Assembly (NCBI GenBank): GCA_965263365.1
Contig: OZ253672.1
Location: 1,736,001 to 1,800,000 of the forward strand
Direction of reading: 5' to 3'
Length of the DNA: 64,000 bases
Source of the DNA: CANMUM01 sp965263365
Lineage (GTDB): Bacteria; Pseudomonadota; Alphaproteobacteria; Rhodobacterales; Rhodobacteraceae
The notes under the pieces were generated by a model, which ran no database searches, was not told the origin of the DNA, and saw only the letters and a program-made list of their open reading frames with translations. A program made the position numbers and the translations under genes. Of the stretch, positions 28,521 through 35,991 are shown in pieces. Within the stretch, counting starts at the first letter, position 1. Each line of letters starts with the position of its first letter.

Positions 28521-28597
28521 GGCGGAGTAGCTCAGGTGGTTAGAGCAGCGGAATCATAATCCGCGTGTCGGGGGTTCAAGTCCCTCCTCCGCTACCA
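28521..28597 (+). tRNA. tRNA-Met (CAT), elongator type
   Basis: A 77-nt cloverleaf with encoded CCA: acceptor GGCGGAG pairs with CTCCGCT, the D-arm is AGCTCAGGTGGTTAGAGC, the anticodon loop is TCATAA with CAT, and the T-arm is GGGGGTTCAAGTCCC. The 5' G paired in the acceptor and the lack of three consecutive G:C pairs in the anticodon stem favour the elongator over the initiator. CAT is also the anticodon of the lysidine-modified Ile tRNA, which is less likely from the body sequence. Confidence 0.93.
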
Positions 28598-29207
28598 AAT
28601 TTTACTCATAAACGTTTTTAAATATATTTGCACGATGATTAATCAAAATTGATGCACACGTATTGGCGTCTCCGCGATTTTTCCATCAAGTGATGAAAAC
28701 ATAATCGCGATTATTTAACACTCGGCATGATCTTGTCGTATCCTCTATCAGTCTGGAATTCGAATACCGTGAGCTCTCAGTTACCTTACAACTTTAGCCT
28801 TACAACCGAATTTTTGTAAATACAGTGTCAACATCAAAACTACTCGCTCTATTGATTTGATATTGGCGAAGACATAATACCAATCTAAGAGAGCTGGTTT
28901 TTAGAAAAATTTCGGCAACTCATAACATTACCAGAATACAGCTAACCAAGTTGGCACATTCTAAAAAGCAGAGCTGCCAATTATGTAAAAATCCTTACCA
29001 AACGCAAGCTGTACAGGACTGACCTTAAATACTCTTATGGCAATTGTTTATCTTAACTTTTAATCGGATCGTACTTTTCAACAAAACTTATTCATTTAAG
29101 ATGTGATTTTCGTGAGGCGTGCATATATTTATCTTGTAACCTAACAATCAATTGAACTAACCTACGGTTAATCGAACTCACTCATCTCAATCTTAAGAGT
29201 CACTTTT
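28598..29207. other. 610-bp AT-rich region without a recognisable gene
   Basis: Between tRNA-Met and the asparagine-synthase-like gene. No open frame of useful length, no repeat of the tRNA 3' end and no strong hairpin were seen. The promoter of the downstream gene is presumably here. Confidence 0.5.
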
Positions 29208-30644
29208 ATGTTATATGGCATTACACTTTCCAACGAAATTGAAGATTTAAATTTTAACGATATTTTTGTTGATCAATTTGTATTTTCAAAGCGTCAAGAC
29301 ATTATTCCGAAAAGCTTCGAAACTTTCACGTTGGATGATGCTTATATTGGGCTTCATCCACGCATTGTAGAATCGCGGCTTACCAAAATTTATGATTCTT
29401 CTGATATACATATTGGATTTGTCGTTGGTATTGCGATTGACCAAAACGGAACGCAAATTTCAAATTCACTGAAAATATCTCACCCCTATAGCTCACCAGA
29501 ATTTCTCAAAGAAATTGAGGATATCGTCGAAAACTCATCAGGGCGTTTTATATTTCTCCTCATTACACCAACATATAAACGCGCCTATTTTGATGCCGTT
29601 GCTGATTACTCGTGTGTATATAACAAAAACGAAGGGATTTTTGCATCAACTCCGAGTTTAGCAACCACCAACGCTAATGGTTTTCAACCAAATTCGTATT
29701 TTGGCCCAAATGATGTACTCAATGAAGGGGTTCGTTATTCATTAAAATTAACTCCTGATAAAAGTATCACGCGTTGTACTGCTAACCATTATCTTGATTT
29801 AAATTCTTTTGAAGAAACACGGCACTGGCCAAAAGAAGATCTTATAATTTATCCAGATTCGGCAAAAACCACCGATTTAATCGATGCGATTATTGAGCGT
29901 ATGTCAATGATCATGTCAACTTTAGCAAAGTCTGACAACTATCTCTTTGCACTATCGGGTGGACGTGATTCACGTTGTTTGCTTGCTACTTCTCTCATTT
30001 CAAAAAATCCAGTTCAACAAACTTATTCTCATTGGTTTCATTGGGCTTCAGGCCAAGATAGCAAACTAGCAAAAAAAATTGCTGAGAGCATCGGCATAGA
30101 GCACAAAATATACTCCATTCGCAAAAACACCCCTATCAAAAGTGACCTCATGAATTTAAGGCATGGGTTTTCTTTTTTTGGGGATTTACGCGCCACACCT
30201 ACTCAAGATTTAATCCCAGAAAACAAATTGCAAATTCGCGGCAATGTCATGGGCATTTTGAGATCAATAAATTGGCGTGGGCAAAAGATCGGCAACTTTG
30301 ATTCCGCTCATGCATTAAGCCGTCTTCGCGCTTGTCCAGACAAAGGTAAATTTTCAGCGTACTATGAATTTTTGGAAAAAGCTTATCTCGATTGGTATAA
30401 TCATTTGCCTGACAATGCTCAGAAAATTCACTATGACTTAGCTTGGTGGGAGATCACATTGACTCATGGTCAAGGCACTAGACATTATGCAACTTCGCGT
30501 AGTTTTATAGTCAACCCGTTTTCGGATCGGAAATTACTTAAATTGGCAAGCCAAATTCCGTTAGCAGATCGTTCAGGAGATGAAATTTACAATCAAATTA
30601 TTAGGCGCTGCGCTCCCAAGTTACTTGATTTTGATTTCCACTAA
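29208..30644 (+). CDS. Asparagine-synthase-like protein without a glutaminase domain
   Basis: A 478-residue protein. Near residue 250 it has the ATP-pyrophosphatase loop LFALSGGRDSRCLLAT (SGGxDS), followed by AKKIAESIGIEH and a C-terminal TRHYATSRSFIVNPFSDRKLL stretch, the arrangement of the synthetase half of AsnB. The N-terminus lacks Cys2 and the glutaminase motifs, so it cannot use glutamine like true AsnB. Such homologues activate a carboxylate as an acyl-adenylate for amide or lactam formation (as in beta-lactam or lasso-peptide synthetases). A cyanophycin-synthetase-like ATP-grasp gene follows 195 bp downstream on the same strand, suggesting a shared amide-bond-forming pathway. The actual product is unknown. 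Confidence 0.7.
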   Translation: MLYGITLSNEIEDLNFNDIFVDQFVFSKRQDIIPKSFETFTLDDAYIGLHPRIVESRLTKIYDSSDIHIGFVVGIAIDQNGTQISNSLKISHPYSSPEFLKEIEDIVENSSGRFIFLLITPTYKRAYFDAVADYSCVYNKNEGIFASTPSLATTNANGFQPNSYFGPNDVLNEGVRYSLKLTPDKSITRCTANHYLDLNSFEETRHWPKEDLIIYPDSAKTTDLIDAIIERMSMIMSTLAKSDNYLFALSGGRDSRCLLATSLISKNPVQQTYSHWFHWASGQDSKLAKKIAESIGIEHKIYSIRKNTPIKSDLMNLRHGFSFFGDLRATPTQDLIPENKLQIRGNVMGILRSINWRGQKIGNFDSAHALSRLRACPDKGKFSAYYEFLEKAYLDWYNHLPDNAQKIHYDLAWWEITLTHGQGTRHYATSRSFIVNPFSDRKLLKLASQIPLADRSGDEIYNQIIRRCAPKLLDFDFH

Positions 30645-30839
30645 CTTGGAAAATTTGAACCAATAAGTCCGCTTTTAGTCTCGATTAATGTCATTTTGTG
30701 TTTATAAGAATCCTTTGTGATTTTAGTTTGTAAAAATATTTGAGTTCATTTTTTAGTGTCAAATGCAGATACAGATAGACACGCGCTTAAAGATATTGTT
30801 TTTGTAGGTGTATTTTGTAAGTATTTTAAAGGATAGCAA

Positions 30840-33188
30840 GTGGCAAAGGTAAATTTCGTTCCGCGTTCGCAAAAGCAAGTCGACAATTTAAAGAACATTT
30901 TGAGTTCGATAAGACAACAAATCGAAGACGGTGGAAATACATTTGAAGGTTCCATAAAGGGCTGGAAGCAACGAACCGTTCGAGAAGCTGCTCAACTATC
31001 AGATGTATCGCTAAGTCGAATGGGTTTTGCGCAGCCCGACCGGTATTTGTTGCGCTCACCTTCAACACGCGCCCTCGTACAAAATTCACGTTCACACCAT
31101 ATCTCAAGGACTGTAGAACATATCTCAAATGACAAGTATCTTGCGAAATTGTTATTGCAAGAACACAAAGTTCCGGTTGCAATCGGAAAAGAAGTCCAAA
31201 CTTTTGAAGAAGCAAAAGAGGCCTTTTTAGAAATCGGTGATTGCGTTGTAAAGCCAGTTTTTGGCTCTCTTTATCAAGGTGTAACGATCGGTATCGACAG
31301 TGAAGAAAAGCTAGAACAAGCCTGGAAATATGTTCGAGAAACCGACCCGAAAGGACCAATTCTTGTAGAGGAATATATAAAGGGGGCTGATCTAAGGGTG
31401 CATGTTGCGAATGGGAAATTTGTGGTCGCTTATTTAAGAATGCCTGCAAATGTCATGGGCGATGGTGTTCATACGATAAGAGAAATTGTCGACCAAAAAA
31501 ACAAGAAACGAAATACTCTGCCCGGAGTAAGGGGTAAAGAAATTAAATTTGATGACACAATATTGCACTATCTTAAGTGTGACAATCTCACGCCAGAAAC
31601 CATTTTGCCAAAAGGAAAACCTGCGGTCCTCAGTTATAATCCCAATATATATGGTGGTGCAGATTGGTTTAATATTTCTGATATTGTGCATCCCACTATC
31701 AAAAAAATCTCAGAAGACGCGGTCCGATCAGTTGGAGACTCAGGTTTTTTCGGCTTAGATTTATTGTGCGAAAATCCACAAAAGCCAATTGATGAAGCAC
31801 GCACGATTATCTGCGAGGTTAACTCGCGACCAAACGTTACTTTCTTTCAACACTTAACTTATACCAAACCACGCAAAAATGTTGCTGATGTTTTTCAATC
31901 TGCTGTTTCAACCGAAAAGGCACCCAAAATCAGTTGGTCTAAATGGAAGAAACAATATTTTCTAGAGGGAAAATTAGGTGTCGGCTTTAAGAAATATGTC
32001 GACAGCACTCAAGAGATTTCAATTGAAAGCCTGAAAGACATAGAAAATACGGGCAATCAGATTGCACAAATTTCAATTGAGTGTGACGAAAAAGAAGCGC
32101 TAAGCGTGTTTTTAGCTTTGCTTGACTTTAATCAAAATCACTCCGAATTTGTAACTTCGTGCTTTTTTGACCAGCAAATAGATTGGAAATGGGATGATAT
32201 TCTACGAGATACATATGATAAACCCGCCCAAATCGCCGAAAGAGGTATCAGCAATGCACAAGCACTGACGGCTCATTTTAATGATACCGGTTTTGACGCT
32301 AGCTTGCTTGACGGAGGCTTGATTCAAATTAAAATTGACGGCAAAAATTTTCTGACGTCTGCAGGTGGAAGTTCAACTGTTACAAGCGGCGCTCTAACGC
32401 TTAATAGTCGATTTGACTTAAGAAGGCTCCAAATGTTTGATGGGCTTAGAGTCGTAAATCTGATGGCAAGTAAGAATTCAGCCAGTTTCCTCAACGTTTT
32501 CGATAGCGTTCCAACGACGACAAAAAATGTGCTTTTTATTGCAAAGGGGTTACGTCCCAAGCAATTTAGAACAGACTCCAAGCAATTTTTTCAAAAGCAT
32601 GCACGCAACGTAGAGAAAGTTGAATCAGTTTGCATGGTTCAACCAGTTGATCTTAAAAATGAAATCAAACTAAAACTGGCCGTAGTAAATGGAATTGTCG
32701 GGGGTGCTGTACTTGAAGTTCCATTATATATTGTCGGTGATGGCATCCAAGACATTCAACAGCTCTTAAGCCAACGCATACAACAATTTAGGTTAACAAC
32801 GCGCGCACTTGAGCAAGCTTTGGTTGCGATATCAAGAAATTACAATAGAAATAAAGACTATGTCGTTCCGCGTAATAAAGTAATTTATTGTTCAATCAGT
32901 CCTTCATCTTTCGGTATTCAGTTATCGACCATAAAACAATTTTTAAATACGGCAATTAAGGCCAGCCAATCTTTGCCTGGACTAAGGCTTTCGGAAGTAG
33001 TTTTTGAACCTTCATCAATGTCAGGAGAAGATTGGCGAATATCTTCTGTGCAAGGGGTCAAAGACTTAACAATATATGCACAGCCAGACTTCGGTACGAA
33101 ATCAAATATATTTGATACGATTTGGAATGAACACTGCTTAAAATTTGAACTCAAAGAAATACCTATAACTTTGAAAAGTTCAAATTAA
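30840..33188 (+). CDS. Large ATP-grasp ligase, cyanophycin-synthetase/glutathione-synthase-like
   Basis: A 782-residue protein starting at GTG 30840, just after an AAAGGA ribosome-binding site. Residues ~85-345 form an ATP-grasp domain: ISNDKYLAKLLLQEHKVPV, DCVVKPVFGSLYQGV, PILVEEYIKGADLRVHV, and the metal-binding CEVNSRPNV. This is the CphA/GshF type, but the Mur-ligase half of CphA is missing. Residues ~450-782 instead look like a decayed second copy; VGDGIQDIQQLLSQR near 632 mirrors MGDGVHTIREIVDQK near 203. Reaction predicted: ATP-dependent amide-bond formation on a carboxylate; substrates unknown. Probably acts with the upstream asparagine-synthase-like protein. Confidence 0.7.
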   Translation: MAKVNFVPRSQKQVDNLKNILSSIRQQIEDGGNTFEGSIKGWKQRTVREAAQLSDVSLSRMGFAQPDRYLLRSPSTRALVQNSRSHHISRTVEHISNDKYLAKLLLQEHKVPVAIGKEVQTFEEAKEAFLEIGDCVVKPVFGSLYQGVTIGIDSEEKLEQAWKYVRETDPKGPILVEEYIKGADLRVHVANGKFVVAYLRMPANVMGDGVHTIREIVDQKNKKRNTLPGVRGKEIKFDDTILHYLKCDNLTPETILPKGKPAVLSYNPNIYGGADWFNISDIVHPTIKKISEDAVRSVGDSGFFGLDLLCENPQKPIDEARTIICEVNSRPNVTFFQHLTYTKPRKNVADVFQSAVSTEKAPKISWSKWKKQYFLEGKLGVGFKKYVDSTQEISIESLKDIENTGNQIAQISIECDEKEALSVFLALLDFNQNHSEFVTSCFFDQQIDWKWDDILRDTYDKPAQIAERGISNAQALTAHFNDTGFDASLLDGGLIQIKIDGKNFLTSAGGSSTVTSGALTLNSRFDLRRLQMFDGLRVVNLMASKNSASFLNVFDSVPTTTKNVLFIAKGLRPKQFRTDSKQFFQKHARNVEKVESVCMVQPVDLKNEIKLKLAVVNGIVGGAVLEVPLYIVGDGIQDIQQLLSQRIQQFRLTTRALEQALVAISRNYNRNKDYVVPRNKVIYCSISPSSFGIQLSTIKQFLNTAIKASQSLPGLRLSEVVFEPSSMSGEDWRISSVQGVKDLTIYAQPDFGTKSNIFDTIWNEHCLKFELKEIPITLKSSN

Positions 33189-33650
33189 CTCGGTTTTTTT
33201 CCTTCAAAGCTCGAGATAATAACTTGTGGATATTTGAGTGGTACGACTTATTGCAGATCTTCATAAATTTAAGCCCTTTCGACGCTGCACAGTTTGGAAG
33301 CTCAGCACGTTAATCAAGTTGAAAATGCGACAGAGAATCGCCGAGAATATGAACGTGCATATTTTCAAAGATTTGTGCAGTAGACTGTCACTGAATTGTG
33401 CGCACAGTGCCATTGGCTCTCTGCGCAGATTTCAATAGCGCAGTGACTTTCTTGTCAGGTTTAACATATACGCACGGCTGCGAAGACGATGCATACAAGT
33501 AGCTTTGGTCGGGACATATTTGGCAGGCAAGCAGCTTTCGTCATAAATGAACGCTACACCAAGTTAGATAAAACTTGCTCCGCTAGGAATAATCTAAATC
33601 GAAATGCTAAAAATAATCAACGAACATCTACGAAATTACACAAAAATAAC
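33189..33650. other. Gene-poor left flank of the integrated element
   Basis: About 460 bp with no convincing gene. Short plus-strand open frames exist (33238-33438 and one from 33489) but show no recognisable protein family. The region may hold decayed remnants from earlier insertions. Confidence 0.45.
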
Positions 33651-33663
33651 GGCGGTAGGATTC
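33651..33663 (+). repeat. Left attachment core (att) repeat
   Basis: Thirteen bases identical to the T-arm part of tRNA-Gln at 42083-42095, in direct orientation. The bases to the left do not continue the tRNA acceptor, so the displaced copy has drifted or the crossover lies within the core. Confidence 0.6.
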
Positions 33664-33720
33664 ACATTAAATGTGCTAACTTGTTGATTTCTATTAAATT
33701 AGAATTTAGCTCATTGAAAC

Positions 33721-33743
33721 TGTACCATCTTTTGTACCACCTT
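33721..33743 (+). repeat. Left integrase arm-site repeats
   Basis: Two tandem 12-bp units, TGTACCATCTTT and TGTACCACCTTA, about 60 bases inside the left core. The same units occur inside the right end at 41931-41959 in the same orientation, as expected for integrase arm-binding sites. Confidence 0.65.
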
Positions 33744-33804
33744 AAATAATAAAAAAAATGATTTTAGGGTGGCCATTTTAAGAAAAACAATTTAAATAGA
33801 CCAC

Positions 33805-34704
33805 ATGGAATATAAAGTTGCATCATTTTTTGCAGGAATCGGAGGATTTGACTTAGGGCTTGAACGTTCTGGAATGGATGTTGTCTTTCAAAGTGAAATC
33901 AATCAGTTCTCGCGCAAAATATTGCAGAAACACTGGCCTGACACAAAGCTTTTAGGCGATATCAATGCTATTACTGCGGATAACATACCAGATAGCAACG
34001 TTTGGTGCGGGGGGTTCCCGTGTCAAGATGTTTCCCTGGCTAATCAAGGGAAGCGGCAAGGCTTGGCGGGTAATCGTAGTGGTTTATTTTATAAAATGGC
34101 GGAGTTGATTAATGAAAAAAAGCCAAGATGGGTTATCCTCGAAAATGTTCCCGGAATTCTCAACAGCAACAAAGGGCAAGACTTCAAAGTTCTCATCCAA
34201 AAGCTGGATGAATTCGGGTATGGCGTTTCGTGGCGAGTACTTGACGCAAAATATTTTGGAACACCCCAAAGACGACGTAGAGTCTTCATTGTCGCAAGTT
34301 TTGGAAGCATCTGCTCCTCTAGAGTATTATTTGAACCCCAAGGAATTACAGTCACTCATCGACAGGGCTACGGCGCGCGAGAAGCCTTTGCCGACAAATC
34401 TACAGAAGAAAATCGAGAAGCAAATACATATTCTATCCAACATGCCAGCATCGGTCGAAAATCTTCGGCAGGACCTCAAGCAAAAGGATACAGAAATGAC
34501 GGAGAAACATACACGCTCGACTCAAGAGGTTCCTCGGACGCTGTTTGTAAGGCGAATGCTTCCTTCAGAGTACGAAAAGCTTCAGGGGTTTCCAAAAGAT
34601 TGGACGCATCTAGATACAGAAGCTTAGGTAATGCGGTATGTGTGCCTGTCGTTCAGTGGATTGGTGAGAGAATAATTTTAGCTGATAAAATCAAAGATCG
34701 TTGA
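33805..34704 (+). CDS. DNA cytosine-C5 methyltransferase (modification enzyme; frame anomaly near 3' end)
   Basis: A 299-residue Dcm-type enzyme transferring methyl from SAM to cytosine C5. Motif I is SFFAGIGGFDLGLE, motif IV is GGFPCQDVSL with the catalytic Cys, motif VI is ENVPG, motif VIII is QRRRRVF near residue 154, and motif X is SLGNAVCVPVV near 281. Motif IX (RRMLPSEYEKLQGFP) is found only in the +1 frame at about 34550-34615. The frame therefore either carries two compensating indels or is genuinely dual-coding. Its 3' end overlaps the convergent NotI-like endonuclease gene by 14 bases, the likely restriction partner. Recognition sequence unknown. Confidence 0.8.
   Translation: MEYKVASFFAGIGGFDLGLERSGMDVVFQSEINQFSRKILQKHWPDTKLLGDINAITADNIPDSNVWCGGFPCQDVSLANQGKRQGLAGNRSGLFYKMAELINEKKPRWVILENVPGILNSNKGQDFKVLIQKLDEFGYGVSWRVLDAKYFGTPQRRRRVFIVASFGSICSSRVLFEPQGITVTHRQGYGAREAFADKSTEENREANTYSIQHASIGRKSSAGPQAKGYRNDGETYTLDSRGSSDAVCKANASFRVRKASGVSKRLDASRYRSLGNAVCVPVVQWIGERIILADKIKDR
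34112..34627 (+). other. Overlapping +1-frame reading with protein-like content inside the methyltransferase
   Basis: This frame is open for 171 codons across the methyltransferase. It contains MNSGMAFRGEYL, then SSLSQVLEASAP, LEYYLNPKELQSLI and RATAREKPLP, which I recall as resembling a pattern common in small phage-encoded proteins, and ends in methyltransferase motif IX (LPSEYEKLQGFPKDW). It may be reached by a +1 shift, be a separate overlapping gene, or be the trace of indels in a pseudogene. No separate ribosome-binding site is evident at its first ATG. Confidence 0.45.
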
Positions 34705-35626
34705 TTTTAATAAGATCGCCTTCAAGGGTCTCAAAATCTCCAGTAAAAATCTGTGGATTAGGGCCACCTTGATTTGTCAAGAATTGGACGAAACTAGCGT
34801 AATTTGTGAATAATAAACGGTTTTCATCTACTTTTAATGGTACTGGGCCTTCTGTTGTGCTTTGAGAATTTTCCTCACAAAAAGCCAAGAGGCATAATGT
34901 CCATTCATTCTCTCTTAAATCTCTAAGGTTTGCTTGTTCAAAGCGTTTTTTGAGATAATCAAAAAGAAGGGTGCCGATAGCAAAAACTAACTTACCGCCG
35001 CTTTGATTGGCGACATTACCTTTGATGAGAAATTGCTCTTGCTGTCGTCTCCATGCGTTTGTCTCAATACTGTTTGCATTAGCCATTTGTCGTAACATGT
35101 CATTTGTTCTATTTGGGTTGTTCTCCCAATCGTTCACAAGATCTGTAATGGATTTAGTTCCACTCGTTTCTCCGCCACCTTGCATCTCTAAAACGATAGC
35201 ATCTACACGCTTATTGTCTTCTGATAAGTTGCGCATAACATAATCAGCATGATAATCGCTGACGCCTTCGCCTTCTATTGGTATGCTGACTTCACGATTT
35301 ACAGCAATTTTGTCAGGTGAAATATCGCCACGATAAATTGTCTTGGCAATTTGCATCAAAATATCACGTTGATGAGGATTTAGATGCAAGTGTTTTTTGT
35401 TTTTACCTGATGTTTTTTTTGCGGAAGCGCATAATCTATGAGGGCACACAATCCATAGTGTTCCATCATTTTTTCTAACAGAGCATACGGGTTTATTTTT
35501 TCTTATAAGTTTATCACATGGTTTGTCCATAAATGGACAACTCAGTCCATCTTCTTTACGAACAGGTGAAATCTCTTTTGAGGCAAAGGTGTTTTGGCCA
35601 AAGTATTCAGCGACGCTAACGGTCAT
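34691..35626 (-). CDS. NotI-family type II restriction endonuclease
   Basis: A 311-residue protein if started at the ATG at 35626 (a GTG 23 codons upstream is also open). The N-terminus matches NotI: AEYFGQ, then four cysteines at residues 30, 37, 48 and 61 (SCPF, PCDK, PVCSV, WIVCPHR), the iron-binding Cys4 fold of NotI. The catalytic PD-(D/E)XK-type residues align as Asp128, Glu147 and Gln149 (HADYVM; VLEMQGGGE), the same E-x-Q spacing as NotI. It is convergent with the C5 methyltransferase, forming a probable restriction-modification pair. NotI cuts GCGGCCGC; whether specificity is shared cannot be told. The homology call is from memory of the NotI sequence. Confidence 0.8.
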   Translation of the reverse strand: MTVSVAEYFGQNTFASKEISPVRKEDGLSCPFMDKPCDKLIRKNKPVCSVRKNDGTLWIVCPHRLCASAKKTSGKNKKHLHLNPHQRDILMQIAKTIYRGDISPDKIAVNREVSIPIEGEGVSDYHADYVMRNLSEDNKRVDAIVLEMQGGGETSGTKSITDLVNDWENNPNRTNDMLRQMANANSIETNAWRRQQEQFLIKGNVANQSGGKLVFAIGTLLFDYLKKRFEQANLRDLRENEWTLCLLAFCEENSQSTTEGPVPLKVDENRLLFTNYASFVQFLTNQGGPNPQIFTGDFETLEGDLIKINDL

Positions 35627-35705
35627 AATTATTTTTCCATTACTATTAATTTTCTTAATAGAGAAAAGTAATTGATTCTGCACTATAATTCTCACCTAAC
35701 TATTA

Positions 35706-35733
35706 AAGCTTGAGATTTTGTAATACCAAGCTT
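35706..35733. repeat. Palindromic arms in the divergent promoter region
   Basis: AAGCTTG at 35706-35712 and CAAGCTT at 35727-35733 form a dyad between the NotI-like gene and the GIY-YIG unit, immediately upstream of a TTGACA element. It could be an operator; no regulator gene sits next to it. Confidence 0.4.
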
Positions 35734-35736
35734 CAT

Positions 35737-35764
35737 TTGACATTCCCTAAAATCCGAGTACGTT
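35737..35764 (+). promoter_or_regulatory. Probable promoter of the structured RNA and GIY-YIG gene
   Basis: A perfect -35 box TTGACA at 35737-35742 is followed after 16 bp by TACGTT at 35759-35764, a partial -10 box. The predicted start, about seven bases later, coincides with the first base of the structured RNA at 35771. Confidence 0.55.
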
Positions 35765-35770
35765 TGGCGC

Positions 35771-35962
35771 GTGCAGAAATGGTTCTGCATCGGGGCTTAG
35801 TAACCTCGTCCAACAGCGGTCTTACATGGACCGACATCAATATGTTGCCTTTCGAACTTTTATGGCCGGGAGGCGGCGCTGTATGTCCAAGCCTCGCGGC
35901 CAAAGAGTGTCGCGCCGTCTGTTGGCGGTTACTAACTCCCGGCTACCAGTTTGTACTGGTAG
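35771..35962 (+). ncRNA. Highly structured ~190-nt RNA leader of the GIY-YIG gene
   Basis: Pairings seen directly: hairpin A, TGCAGAA/TTCTGCA (35772-35789); a long-range helix made of 35791-35795/35937-35941, 35797-35805/35927-35935 and 35810-35816/35919-35925, 21 pairs in all; inside it hairpins 35817-35833 and 35834-35845; a 12-position stem 35863-35874/35891-35902 with one mismatch; a 5-bp GC pseudoknot between its loop (35875-35879) and 35912-35916; and hairpin C, CTACCAGT/ACTGGTAG (35943-35962). Two G-U wobbles would be mismatches on the other strand, so plus-strand transcription is favoured. GC content is clearly above the surroundings. No group I intron core or known riboswitch was recognised. 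Function unknown; possibly a guide, ribozyme-like or cis-regulatory RNA for the adjacent nuclease. Confidence 0.8.
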
Positions 35963-35991
35963 TCGATTAACGTAAAAGGAGTTAACAAGGC

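Noticed and set aside
28521..28597. tRNA-Met as the integration site of a second island holding the asparagine-synthase-like and ATP-grasp genes
   Set aside because: No repeat of the tRNA 3' end was seen downstream and no integrase lies nearby.
33489..33749. 86-codon plus-strand open frame crossing the left att core and arm repeats
   Set aside because: It spans recombination sites, shows no known motif and lacks a convincing start signal.
35771..35962. Group I intron or tRNA-like element
   Set aside because: GIY-YIG proximity suggested an intron, but no P7/P3 core, no interrupted host gene and no cloverleaf were found; kept as an unclassified structured RNA.
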